Source: Pseudomonadota bacterium
GTDB lineage: Bacteria > Myxococcota_A > UBA9160 > JADFDR01
Direction: 5' to 3'
Assembly: GCA_003353845.1 (NCBI GenBank)
Contig: PIVT01000005.1
Coordinates: 1 to 64,000, forward strand
Length of the DNA stretch: 64,000 bases
In this document: one piece after another, positions 7,581-15,717 of the stretch
How the letters are laid out: each line of letters starts with the position of its first letter
Numbering within the stretch: position 1 is the first letter of the stretch
Notes under the pieces: model-generated
Database searches by the model: none
Told to the model about the DNA's origin: nothing
Seen by the model: the letters and a program-made list of their open reading frames with translations, nothing else
Program-made: the position numbers and the translations under genes

Positions 7581-7620
7581 TTGACCTTAAATATAGATAC
7601 ATATCGATATATAGATATGT
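7581..7620 (+). promoter_or_regulatory. promoter and operator copy 2, before the Cys-rich gene
   Basis: TTGACC at 7581-7586 is followed by a near-palindrome, CATATC (7600-7605) and GATATG (7614-7619), that would overlap the -10 region. Seventeen bases (7604-7620) are identical to the site before the ArsR gene. Binding here would repress the mini-gene until metal is sensed. Confidence 0.6.
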
Positions 7621-7673
7621 TGAGAAAGTTCTCAATCAGGAGAAACCAAAGAGGAAAGAAAAGGAGAAGAGGA

Positions 7674-7823
7674 ATGTCTGAACAAGCATGTTGCAATTTT
7701 GAAGTGACGAAGTTGGAGAATGGCTTCCAGGTTGTGGTGACCGGTTGCGATTGTCAGGAGTTGATCGAGAAATGCCTTGCGAAGTGCTGTGATGAAAAGG
7801 GTGGGTCGAGCGAGTGCTGTTGA
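7674..7823 (+). CDS. 49-residue cysteine-rich protein, probably metal-binding
   Basis: A short gene with an unusually strong purine-rich leader (AAAGGAGAAGAGGA before ATG 7674). The 49 residues include nine cysteines at positions 6, 7, 25, 27, 34, 38, 39, 48 and 49. The arrangement is CC, then a predicted beta hairpin (FQVVVTG), then CDC, a short helix and CLAKCC, ending in ECC. This is nearly one Cys in five, as in metallothionein-like chaperones or metalloid-binding peptides, but I recognise no family. The shared operator with the ArsR gene upstream argues for a role in metal or arsenite binding. A hairpin follows at 7846-7873. Confidence 0.75.
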   Translation: MSEQACCNFEVTKLENGFQVVVTGCDCQELIEKCLAKCCDEKGGSSECC

Positions 7824-7845
7824 TGAGCAAGTAGCAGGTCACTTC

Positions 7846-7873
7846 GGCGACCCGGCCAAGATGGCGGGTCGCC
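7846..7873 (+). terminator. hairpin after the Cys-rich gene
   Basis: GGCGACCC (7846-7853) and GGGTCGCC (7866-7873) form an 8-bp stem, extendable inward by GG/CC pairs. There is no clean T-run, so it may be a weak terminator or an mRNA stabiliser. Confidence 0.45.
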
Positions 7874-7877
7874 TCAA

Positions 7878-7942
7878 CGGGCCGTTTCGTTCCTATTGAA
7901 CAGGCGAAGCCGCACCCCCTCTTGGACACACCTCGGACACGG
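7878..7942. repeat. R module copy D
   Basis: CGGGCCGTTTCGTTCC, then GAAGCCGCACC, then TTGGACACACC (7922-7932) and TCGGACACGG (7933-7942). Block order matches copies A and B. It marks the right edge of the ssrA-repeat zone; the conserved-looking operon starts at 8131. The remainder of 7943-8130 shows nothing clear. Confidence 0.6.
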
Positions 7943-8130
7943 TAGGCACCTTCATCATTGACATCTGGTCGCTCTAGAGTTCACGAGCGTAGAGAGCGCC
8001 TTTGCCTCTCGGAGATCTGCTGAACGCTAGTGGGAAGACGGTATTTTTAGATTCGCAGGTGTGCGAAAGCTGATTTGCTAGTACCCTTGTGGTGGTTTTG
8101 CGTTTAGAAACGCTGGATTAAGGGAGCTGC

Positions 8131-8694
8131 ATGACTAGAAAAACGGTTCTTTTGGAATTGTTGGCGCTGATACTTCTGCTGCCGGCGACAGTCGCCTGTG
8201 CCGCAGTTGAGTGTGAATACAGCGAGATCGAGACCCAGGCAGTCCCGGGCCATGAAACGCAGGAGGAGCTGGTGGCTCGTCTGGAGCAAGAGCTGCAAGA
8301 CCGCTTAAACCGGTTTGAACAATGCGTCGAAAGCACAGAATCTGACGCCGCTGCATCGTCATCCTCGGCTGCGGGTGGTGGTGAGGCATCGTCCAGTTTG
8401 GCGGGCAGTGAGCCGGTCCAGGTCCCCTTACCAGAGGGCAGTGCTCAAGAGTCGGCCAGTGCTCAGGCGGAGGCTCTTGCTGAAGGGTTGGCCAGTATGG
8501 AAACTGCTGACAGCGTGGAGGCGGGGGCGAGTCGGGAAGGTGACAATACCAATGGCCCGCCCGTACCGGCCGATATTCCGCCGGGTACGGACGACGACGT
8601 GGTGGCGGCGCAGTTAAGAGAGGCGGCGCAAGCCTCCGGCTCTGAAGATCTCTGGAATGAATACCGCCGTTACAAAGGCTTGCCAACCGAGTGA
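8131..8694 (+). CDS. exported low-complexity protein, first gene of the stator/VWA operon
   Basis: A 187-residue protein with a signal peptide (hydrophobic residues 6-20, then ATVACA). The Cys near residue 23 is in a poor lipobox, so either lipidation or ordinary cleavage is possible. After a short helical segment with EELVARLEQELQDRLNRFEQ comes a long Ala/Ser/Gly/Glu-rich linker, then a conserved-looking end (DLWNEYRRYKGL). No known domain. The layout suggests a periplasmic adaptor with two binding ends joined by a flexible spacer. It is 80 bp ahead of the lipoprotein gene and on the same strand as the rest of the operon, so I assign it to the same system. Confidence 0.7.
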   Translation: MTRKTVLLELLALILLLPATVACAAVECEYSEIETQAVPGHETQEELVARLEQELQDRLNRFEQCVESTESDAAASSSSAAGGGEASSSLAGSEPVQVPLPEGSAQESASAQAEALAEGLASMETADSVEAGASREGDNTNGPPVPADIPPGTDDDVVAAQLREAAQASGSEDLWNEYRRYKGLPTE

Positions 8695-8774
8695 CGGATG
8701 AGAAAGGATTTCGCGAAAGCTGCAGTGTGCGCGACTGCAATCAAGATAGTCGGTTCAACCGCGGAGAAGGTCCA

Positions 8775-10046
8775 ATGCATAAACCAATAAAGATTTGTTC
8801 AGCCTTCGTTATCGGTTTGTTGCTGACCTCATGTGCGAGTAGTAACGGCGGCTCGTCGGTTGCCGTGGGTCCCGGCGCGGACAGTGAATCGGAAGCTGCG
8901 GCAAGTTTCGTGTCGCCCGCGCCCTATCTTCTTGAGCTCGCCATTCCTGTGCTTGATCCCGGCCTGCCGGAGGATGAATACGCCTCCATCGATAAAGGTA
9001 TCTGGCCAGAGTTGCGGCATGCCGAGGCCAATCGCATGGCCTGGATGCTAAAAATGGCCGCTGACAAAAGCCAAAGTTTCTCAACGGTACGGGTGACGCC
9101 AACGGCCTCGGTCAGTGCCGACATTTATATGCTGGGCGAAATTCTTAAATCCAACGGCGAAGATCTGACGTTCAAAATTGAAGTGGTCGATGCCTCGGGC
9201 AAAACCTGGTACACCGAAAAATATACACATCGTACCGTGAGCTATTGGTACGAAGATCCGCGCAATGTCGGGCAAGATCCGTTTGCAAACCTTTACGTTG
9301 AACCGATCAACGACCTGATTGCTTACCTTAAAAAGAAAAAGCCCGATGACATTGCCAGAATTGAGGAAATATCGCGCTTACGCTTTGCCCAGAGTTTTGC
9401 ACCGGAAGCTTTCAGTGACTACCTGGAAGTGAAACGAGGCCAGGTACACCTGGTAGGGGCGCCTGCCGCAGATGACCCCATGGTCATGCGCACCGATGCG
9501 ATTCGTGTGCGCGATAAACTTTTTGTTGAATCTTTCCAGGGCTACTACTCGACGTTCGCCGGTGAAATGGATGAAGCCTATTACCTGTGGCAAAGAGACA
9601 GCGGGTTGCAAGCGTCTGCAACGCGCAAAGCCAAACAGATCGCCGCCTTGAAAACCGCAGTGGGTGTGTTGGTGGCGGTAGCGGGTGTGGCGGCGATAGC
9701 CAACGCGCCGACCGATAAATACGGCAACTCGGATCCGGTCAATGTACTTGGGGGTACCGCTGCCGTCATTGGTGGCGGCCTATTGGTGGGTAGTGGTATT
9801 GGAAGTATGCAGGAAGCGCGGAGCCACAAAGAGGTGTTGGGCGAGTTGGGTAGGAGTATCAACGCCGATGTGGCTCCCCGGGTCATTGAAATGGATAACA
9901 CGACGACAACCTTAACCGGTACCGCAGAGGAACAATTTACCCAGTGGCGTGGGGTGCTGGGTCAGATCTACGAAGCCGAATCGACGCCGGTGGGAACGAT
10001 CAACATCGTGGAACCTTGCAGTGATGGAGATGACATCGAGTGCTGA
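8775..10046 (+). CDS. lipoprotein of unknown function, stator/VWA operon
   Basis: A 423-residue lipoprotein with lipobox LLLTSC. The N-terminal half has an alternating fold (PYLLELAIPVLDPG, TVRVTPTASVSADIYMLG, FKIEVVDASGKTWY), loosely like the CsgG/LpoB-type domain of outer-membrane lipoproteins. Near residues 300-355 there are two Gly/Ala-rich hydrophobic stretches (VGVLVAVAGVAAIANA, TAAVIGGGLLVGSGIG) that could insert in a membrane or pack as glycine-zipper helices. The end is acidic. ATG 8775 is chosen over an in-frame GTG at 8691 because the signal peptide begins there and GGAGAAGG precedes it. Function unknown. Confidence 0.75.
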   Translation: MHKPIKICSAFVIGLLLTSCASSNGGSSVAVGPGADSESEAAASFVSPAPYLLELAIPVLDPGLPEDEYASIDKGIWPELRHAEANRMAWMLKMAADKSQSFSTVRVTPTASVSADIYMLGEILKSNGEDLTFKIEVVDASGKTWYTEKYTHRTVSYWYEDPRNVGQDPFANLYVEPINDLIAYLKKKKPDDIARIEEISRLRFAQSFAPEAFSDYLEVKRGQVHLVGAPAADDPMVMRTDAIRVRDKLFVESFQGYYSTFAGEMDEAYYLWQRDSGLQASATRKAKQIAALKTAVGVLVAVAGVAAIANAPTDKYGNSDPVNVLGGTAAVIGGGLLVGSGIGSMQEARSHKEVLGELGRSINADVAPRVIEMDNTTTTLTGTAEEQFTQWRGVLGQIYEAESTPVGTINIVEPCSDGDDIEC

Positions 10047-10170
10047 ACAGCGCATCGGTGCCGGTGGCGGGAGTCTGCTTGAACCGTTAAGCGGCTAGGG
10101 GTAGTTAGTTATCAACGACGATACGAAGCGCGATAACGACGACGATGGCAACAGCGCTCTCGACACTGCT

Positions 10171-11634
10171 TTGGTGGCGCGAGCCAAACATCGAGCTGCG
10201 CTCCAATCCAAAGTGTTGATCTCCATCCTGGGTGCAGCCGTTCTCGGTGTCGTGTTGCTGACGGCTTCATGGCTGTCGGGTCGATCGGCTGCTGATCGTT
10301 CTGATCCGCCTGCACTGGAGTTGGCAACGGCAACGACAGCGCACACCACCCCTAACGCTGCAGCGGAAGCGTGTAGCACCGATAGCGCGCCGGACTCACC
10401 CGCTTGTGCGTCCCGTACGCAGGCGTTGGAGTTGCTGCGTGAAGTCAACGCCACGGCCGAACGCTTGCAGGTGATGTCGCCCGAGCGCTGGGCGGGGAAC
10501 GCCTACACAGATGGTTTGAGTGCATTCGAAGCGGCGCAGCAAGCCATTTTGAAGAGCGAATTTAGCACGGCACTCAGCGACCTGGAGAACGCCAAAAGCT
10601 TGTTGATGGGGGTGGAGGGCAGTGCGGTGGGTGTGGCTCTGCAGTCGGCAATGGAAGGCTGGAATAAACTCGATGCAGGCAATCCCGAGATTGCGCTGGA
10701 GATGTTTGATCTCGCACTGCTGATCCAACCCGATAATGCCGGAGCGATGAGCGGCCGCAACCGAGCGCTGGTCTATGAGCAAGTGCGAACGCTGGAGAGC
10801 GAGAGCCGACGCCTGTTGCAATCCGGCAATGCCGTCGAGGCCGAGAAAAAGTTGCGCCAGGCGGCGCAACTGGATGCTGCAGATCCGGCGATTCAGTCCA
10901 GCTTGGCGGAAGTCAGCGCGGCTGTCCGCGAGGAGAAGCTCGCTGCCGCAACCAAACTCGGATACCAGGCGCTTGAGCAGGGTTCGTACCGCCATGCCGC
11001 CGATTATTTTGATCGGGCCCTGGCCATGGATTCACAGTCGGCGGCAGCGCGCGAGGGTAAGAAGCTGGCCTTGGCGGAGCTCGCAGTCCAGCAGCGCCAG
11101 AGCTACGAGGCACAGTCTGCCGCAGCGGTTGAGCAGGGGCGTTGGGCCGAGGCCATCACGAGTGCTGAAGCGGCACTGCGTCTAGATCCTGCTTCAAGTG
11201 CGGCGCGTGCCAGCCTGCAACAGGCGACTCGGGGGCAGCAACTCGAAGCTTCACTGGATCAAATTCTCAGCGCACCCAGTCGTCTTTCCGATGCCGGTGC
11301 CTACAAGGATGCGCAGGCGGTCGCGCAGGCCGCTCGCAGCGCTGGTGATCTAGGGCCGCAAGCGCCGAGAAAAATCGAGGCACTGGAAACCCTGCTGGCC
11401 AGCATGGCAAAACCACAAAAACTCGAAGTCGTTTCCGATGGGTCAACCATTGTTGCTGTCGAGCGAGTGGGCTCGCTCGGACAAATCGACAAAGTAACCA
11501 TTGAACTTAAACCCGGAAAGTATGTGTTACGAGGTTCGCGTCAGGGCTATCGTGACGTGCGCATGGAAATCGACGTCGCTTCGGGTTCTTCACTAAACAG
11601 CTATGAGATCATTTGCAATGAACGAATCCCTTGA
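10171..11634 (+). CDS. membrane-anchored TPR protein with a PEGA-like C-terminus
   Basis: About 487 residues. A single helix (VLISILGAAVLGVVLLTA) near residues 17-34 anchors a periplasmic helical region. Residues 150-400 form repeated helix pairs of TPR type (GNPEIALEMFDLALLIQPD, AADYFDRALAMD, WAEAITSAEAALRLDP). Residues 410-485 are beta-rich (LKPGKYVLRGSRQGYRDV), as in PEGA carbohydrate-binding-like domains. The start is uncertain: the listed TTG, GTG 10174, or an upstream start in the acidic in-frame stretch from 10105. The end overlaps the next gene by 17 bp, showing coupling. Likely a scaffold between the stator and the envelope. Confidence 0.75.
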   Translation: MVARAKHRAALQSKVLISILGAAVLGVVLLTASWLSGRSAADRSDPPALELATATTAHTTPNAAAEACSTDSAPDSPACASRTQALELLREVNATAERLQVMSPERWAGNAYTDGLSAFEAAQQAILKSEFSTALSDLENAKSLLMGVEGSAVGVALQSAMEGWNKLDAGNPEIALEMFDLALLIQPDNAGAMSGRNRALVYEQVRTLESESRRLLQSGNAVEAEKKLRQAAQLDAADPAIQSSLAEVSAAVREEKLAAATKLGYQALEQGSYRHAADYFDRALAMDSQSAAAREGKKLALAELAVQQRQSYEAQSAAAVEQGRWAEAITSAEAALRLDPASSAARASLQQATRGQQLEASLDQILSAPSRLSDAGAYKDAQAVAQAARSAGDLGPQAPRKIEALETLLASMAKPQKLEVVSDGSTIVAVERVGSLGQIDKVTIELKPGKYVLRGSRQGYRDVRMEIDVASGSSLNSYEIICNERIP

Positions 11635-13621
11635 AGCGCTGCGCGCGGCGCGCTCCGAGGCACGGCGACGAGGGCTTGCCTTTATTGCGGCGGCAGTGTT
11701 GGCCATGCTGTTGCTGTTGCTCTACTTCATCTTCTCTGCCGGGGCGGTGATTCGCATTCAACCGGAGGAGGCTGCGGCGCAGGCTGAAACTCGCTTGAGC
11801 CAGGGCCTCGGTTTTATTTATAAGGGCAGTGTTTTTTCGCTCGGTAGCAAGGTCGAATTGGATGTTTCGGCGGAAGGATTTGCGCCGCTCATTGTGCCTG
11901 TGGATCTAGCCGCGGTGGCCGGGGTGATCAGCATTGAAATGCAGGAGCTGCCCGCGCAGGTGCGCATCACCACCCACCCCCCATCGAGTGAAACGCGGTT
12001 GTACCTGAATGGAAATTTGCTGGTAGCGGGGCCGATGTATGAGGGTCAGCTCAGCGCAGGTGAGGTTGAGTTGAGCATCAAGAACCCGTCCATGGACACT
12101 CAAATCCGGCCCTTGCTACTCGAGCGCGGGGGCAATCTAGAGCTGGACATCGAGTTACCCATTCATACCGCGACGGTCAGCTTGCGCACGATGCCGCTGG
12201 ACGCCGCGATTATTATAGATGGAAATTCATTGGAAAATTCAGAGCAGGGTTTAGTGTTGGCAGCGGGAAAGCATCAGCTGGAAATCAGTCACGAAGATTA
12301 TGTGACGCAGCTGGATGAAGTGGTGATTACCCGCAGCATTGACAATCTTGCCCTCGACTACCAACTCCATCTCAAACCCGGTGTGCTGAAAATTAGCTTG
12401 CAGCCGGATACAGCACTGCTGATTGTAGATGGCCGGGAGGTTCGCGGTGCCTATAACGAGATTCCCGTTGCAGCCGGGAGTGAGGTGCAGCTGGTCGCCA
12501 CTCAGCCTGGATATACCCGCTATACCCGTACGCTGTCGCTGGCCACCCAAGAGGAAAAAGAGCTGTCGATCACATTGTTGGAGCAACGTGGCAAGATCGA
12601 GGTGACGGCGACACCCGAGGGCGAGGTCAGGGTCAATGGCAAGAGCGTGGGTCAGACGCCGGTTCACCTCGATTTGCTGGCGGTAAACCAACTGATTGAG
12701 ATCCGGAAGTCGGGCTATCGGACAGTCAGCAGAAATATCACCCCGCAAACTGGAAAGACGCAATCGATACACGCGACCTTGCTCAGCGAAAAGGATGCGC
12801 GCATCGCCGAGGCGAAGCCGGTGATGGCCAATTCTCTGGGGATGCAGCTGCGCTTGTTTTCTCCGGGTAAACTGGAGATGGGTGCAGCGCGCAACGAGCC
12901 GGGTCAAAGTGCGAATGAAATATTTCGCAAGGTAGAAATCACCCGTCACTTTTATCTAGCGGAGCAGTTGGTAACGGCGGATCAATATGCGCAGTTCAAA
13001 CCGTCGCTGGGTTCATCGGGTAAGAGACCTGCGGTGCAGATGAGTTGGATCGACGCCGCTGAATTTTGTAACTGGCTAAGTGCCAAAGAACGCTTGTTAC
13101 CGGTGTATAAAATTTCTGCTGGCACGCTTGTTGGTGTTGATTCTTTTGCTGATGGTTACCGTTTGCCCACGGAAGCGGAGTGGGCGTGGGTGGCCCGCTA
13201 TGGTCGCTATGCGCAACCGCCGCGCTACAGCTGGGGGAACAATCTGCCCGTTCCCAAAAACGCTGGGAATTTTGCCGACGAAACGGCCAAGGCACGGGTC
13301 AGTGTCTATATACCTCAGTACAAAGACGGCTTCTCGGGACTCTCGCCCGTAGGCGCTTTCAAAGCCAATGCCAATGGCATCTATGATATTGGTGGTAATG
13401 CGCGGGAGTGGAACCACGATTTTTATGAGTTGATGCCCATGCGCCAGCCCGGTTTGGAAGTGGACCGACTCGGACCGGCGCAGGGCGATAGCCATGTGCT
13501 GCGCGGTTCCAGTTGGCGCACCGCTGATATCAGTGCGATCCGCTTGGTGGCGCGTGCGCAGGGTAGCGCTGGGAGTGATGATGTCGGCTTCAGAGTGGCA
13601 CGCTGGTTGGGTGGATACTAA
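11618..13621 (+). CDS. membrane-anchored PEGA-repeat protein with a C-terminal FGE-sulfatase fold
   Basis: 667 residues. One N-terminal helix (AFIAAAVLAMLLLLLYF) is followed by about four PEGA-type beta domains (residues 60-390), each with a GYxT or GxH(Q/R)L turn. A formylglycine-generating-enzyme (SUMF1/EgtB/PvdO) domain fills about 400-665: MANSLGMQL at its start, YRLPTEAEWAWVARYG in the middle, GGNAREW, and LRGSSWRT with GFRVAR at the end. The two copper-binding cysteines of active FGE are absent from the segment after RGSSW, so it is probably a binding or structural domain. ATG 11618 overlaps the TPR gene by 17 bp. Confidence 0.85.
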   Translation: MNESLEALRAARSEARRRGLAFIAAAVLAMLLLLLYFIFSAGAVIRIQPEEAAAQAETRLSQGLGFIYKGSVFSLGSKVELDVSAEGFAPLIVPVDLAAVAGVISIEMQELPAQVRITTHPPSSETRLYLNGNLLVAGPMYEGQLSAGEVELSIKNPSMDTQIRPLLLERGGNLELDIELPIHTATVSLRTMPLDAAIIIDGNSLENSEQGLVLAAGKHQLEISHEDYVTQLDEVVITRSIDNLALDYQLHLKPGVLKISLQPDTALLIVDGREVRGAYNEIPVAAGSEVQLVATQPGYTRYTRTLSLATQEEKELSITLLEQRGKIEVTATPEGEVRVNGKSVGQTPVHLDLLAVNQLIEIRKSGYRTVSRNITPQTGKTQSIHATLLSEKDARIAEAKPVMANSLGMQLRLFSPGKLEMGAARNEPGQSANEIFRKVEITRHFYLAEQLVTADQYAQFKPSLGSSGKRPAVQMSWIDAAEFCNWLSAKERLLPVYKISAGTLVGVDSFADGYRLPTEAEWAWVARYGRYAQPPRYSWGNNLPVPKNAGNFADETAKARVSVYIPQYKDGFSGLSPVGAFKANANGIYDIGGNAREWNHDFYELMPMRQPGLEVDRLGPAQGDSHVLRGSSWRTADISAIRLVARAQGSAGSDDVGFRVARWLGGY

Positions 13622-13647
13622 ACCCTTTGATGAGTAGGGGAGGAGCT

Positions 13648-13830
13648 ATGTTGTATCGTCTTATTTTATTGTTGTTGTTGGCCTTAACCGTAAGCATGTT
13701 GCCGTGGTCGCAGAGCGGCAAGGCCGAAGCGCCGACAGGCAAGAAAGTGCCGCCGACCGACATGGAGAAATTCTCGCCCAGCCAGGTCATTTCCGTCGAC
13801 AATGCTGTCGCCTTTCCGGTGGATATTTAG
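13648..13830 (+). CDS. 60-residue exported or membrane-anchored small protein
   Basis: A short gene with a strong ribosome site (GGGGAGGAGCT before ATG 13648). It encodes one N-terminal hydrophobic helix (LYRLILLLLLALTVSML), then a Lys/Pro-rich polar tail (KKVPPTDMEKFSPS). It sits directly between the PEGA/FGE gene and the channel gene, ending one base before the ATG of the latter. Its position suggests an accessory subunit or assembly factor of the stator complex. No family recognised. Confidence 0.65.
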   Translation: MLYRLILLLLLALTVSMLPWSQSGKAEAPTGKKVPPTDMEKFSPSQVISVDNAVAFPVDI

Positions 13831-13831
13831 T

Positions 13832-14647
13832 ATGAGTGCCAAAAAATGGAGTCGTCCCAATCTTGATTTTCTAACGCAGCTTCCCCGCGGTTTTGTGGTG
13901 CAACTCGGTGGCCTGCTGGGCTCGATCATTCTGGTCCATCTGTTTTATCTGGTTTACATCCGGCCCATTGCCGCGGGTCTGATCGCTGCAGCAGCAGAGG
14001 CCGGCACCAGTGTGCCGCGCGCCATGCCAATCGTACTCAAGGACTACGAGCAGGAAATTTGCCTGATGCTGATGCTATGGGCGATGCTGTTGATCGGACA
14101 GAAAATCTACCGGATTATTCAACAGCGTTACATCCTCGATGCCGACATCCTCGGCTTGCCCGGGGATGAGGTGCCAAGCGTTGCCGAGATCAAAGAAAAG
14201 CTTTCAACCCTCGGTGCTTTGGAAGCTGGCATCCTCGACACCGTGGTGGTTAAAACGCTGATGTCCGTGATGCGCCGCTACTGCAGTACCGGCGATTTGC
14301 AAAGCGCTGCTGAAGCGTGCATTGCCGCAGCCGATAACGAGGCGTCGCGCATGGAATCGGGACTGTCCATGATTCGTTACATCATCTGGGCCATTCCCTC
14401 CATCGGATTTATTGGCACCGTACGCGGCATTGGCAACGCACTATCGGAGGCACAGCTGGCCCTGCAAGGCGATATCGCCGGCATGACCGAGAGCCTCGGG
14501 ATCGCGTTTAATTCCACGCTGGTCGCTTTGTTGATTAGCATCTTACTGATGTTGTTGGTGCACCAGCTGCAAGAGATGCAGGATTCGCTGGTGCTGGAAA
14601 CAGAAGAGTATTGCGATCGCATTTTTCTTGCGCGCTTGCACCTATAG
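13832..14647 (+). CDS. MotA/TolQ/ExbB-family proton-channel protein
   Basis: A 271-residue inner-membrane protein with about four helices (residues 22-45, 78-95, 185-207 and 232-256) and a large cytoplasmic segment between helices 2 and 3. The family signature is clear: IPSIGFIGTVRGIGNAL in helix 3 and GIAFNSTLVALLISILL in helix 4, matching the P-x-[LI]-G-[LF]-[LI]-G-T-V and [AS]-[LF]-x-[TS]-T motifs of ExbB, TolQ and MotA. These proteins form pentamers around a B-subunit pair and use ion flow to drive rotation. ATG 13832 is one base after the previous stop. The two downstream VWA proteins supply the B-type helices. Confidence 0.9.
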   Translation: MSAKKWSRPNLDFLTQLPRGFVVQLGGLLGSIILVHLFYLVYIRPIAAGLIAAAAEAGTSVPRAMPIVLKDYEQEICLMLMLWAMLLIGQKIYRIIQQRYILDADILGLPGDEVPSVAEIKEKLSTLGALEAGILDTVVVKTLMSVMRRYCSTGDLQSAAEACIAAADNEASRMESGLSMIRYIIWAIPSIGFIGTVRGIGNALSEAQLALQGDIAGMTESLGIAFNSTLVALLISILLMLLVHQLQEMQDSLVLETEEYCDRIFLARLHL

Positions 14648-14660
14648 GGGGCCGTAGGCC

Positions 14661-15716
14661 GTGGCTCGAAGATCGCGTCGTGAAGCCCCTGGTTTTAACC
14701 TCGCCTTTCTGGACATCATGTCCTGTGGGCTGGGCGCAGTCATTTTGATTTTTCTTCTGATGAAGCACAATGCCGATCGGTTTACCCCTGCGGCTGAGAC
14801 GCTGGAGTCGGATCTGTCCACCGCGACGCAGCAAAGTGCAGCGCTGGAGGAGGAACTGCAAAATCTTGTCGCCATTCAGGATGAGGGTCGGAAGAAGGCA
14901 GGTCATCTGCGCGCTGCGGTGAATGCCTCGGAAGTTGAATTAGACAAGCTCGAGGCTGAAAATCAGAATAAGCAAGGCGTCGGTAAAAAACTCCAAAAAG
15001 CAGCGACCACACTTACACAGAAACAGAAGAGTGCGCCGATCCCCATTCAGGGCAAGGCGGTGGAGCAATACATCATCGGAATGAGTGTCGAGGGTCGGCG
15101 CATCGCCATCCTGTTGGATACCTCTGCCTCGATGACGGATGAAAACCTGATCGATATTGTGCGTCGCAAGGTCCAAGCGGATGCCGCCAAAAAAGCCGGT
15201 CCAAAGTGGAAACGCGCGCTTAAAGCGACCCGGTGGCTGGTGTCCAAAGTGCCGGCCAGCAGCGAATACTCGGTGATCGGTTTTCAAGCGTCAGCGAGTT
15301 CCTTGTCGTCGTCGTCGGCCACCTGGCTAAAGGCGGCGGATACCGGTGCGGCGGGCAATGTGTCGGCAAAGCTCAGTGGCATCGTGCCCACGGGTGGCAC
15401 CAACTTTGAAGCGGCGGTCGATCGGGCCTTGGCACTTCGGCCGAAGCCTTCGAACATTTATATTGTGACCGACGGTCTGCCCACCATGGGTGTGGGTAGG
15501 ACGCCCATGCTCAAGGGTTGCGGTAAGAACAAAGTCTCGGAGGAATGCCGCAGTGCACTCTTTGCCAGAGCCTCCGCAAAATTAACTGGGGCGAGAGTGC
15601 CAGTTAATGTGATCTTGCTGCCCATGGAAGGCGATCCCACTGCGGCTGATGCCTACTGGCGGCTGAGCCTGTATACGGGCGGCGTGATGCTGGCCCCGCC
15701 ACGGAGTTGGCCATAA
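14661..15716 (+). CDS. VWA-domain protein with an ExbD/TolR-like anchor helix (B-type subunit 1)
   Basis: 351 residues. A short basic cytoplasmic end is followed by a helix beginning FNLAFLDIMSCGLGA. The Asp at residue 18 lies at the cytoplasmic edge of the helix, as does the proton-carrying Asp of ExbD, TolR and MotB. Residues 45-105 form a coiled coil. A von Willebrand factor A domain follows (about 140-345) with a complete MIDAS: D153-T-S155-A-S157, a Thr in PTGGTNF and an Asp in IVTDGLPT. It lacks an OmpA-type peptidoglycan domain. The GTG start is 14 bases after the channel gene. Likely periplasmic VWA domain binding a partner through a metal ion. Confidence 0.85.
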   Translation: MARRSRREAPGFNLAFLDIMSCGLGAVILIFLLMKHNADRFTPAAETLESDLSTATQQSAALEEELQNLVAIQDEGRKKAGHLRAAVNASEVELDKLEAENQNKQGVGKKLQKAATTLTQKQKSAPIPIQGKAVEQYIIGMSVEGRRIAILLDTSASMTDENLIDIVRRKVQADAAKKAGPKWKRALKATRWLVSKVPASSEYSVIGFQASASSLSSSSATWLKAADTGAAGNVSAKLSGIVPTGGTNFEAAVDRALALRPKPSNIYIVTDGLPTMGVGRTPMLKGCGKNKVSEECRSALFARASAKLTGARVPVNVILLPMEGDPTAADAYWRLSLYTGGVMLAPPRSWP

Positions 15717-15717
15717 T

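Noticed and set aside
7581-7673. Upstream extension of the Cys-rich protein
   Set aside because: An in-frame alternative start at 7581 would place the operator and A/T-rich promoter inside the gene; ATG 7674 has a strong ribosome site.
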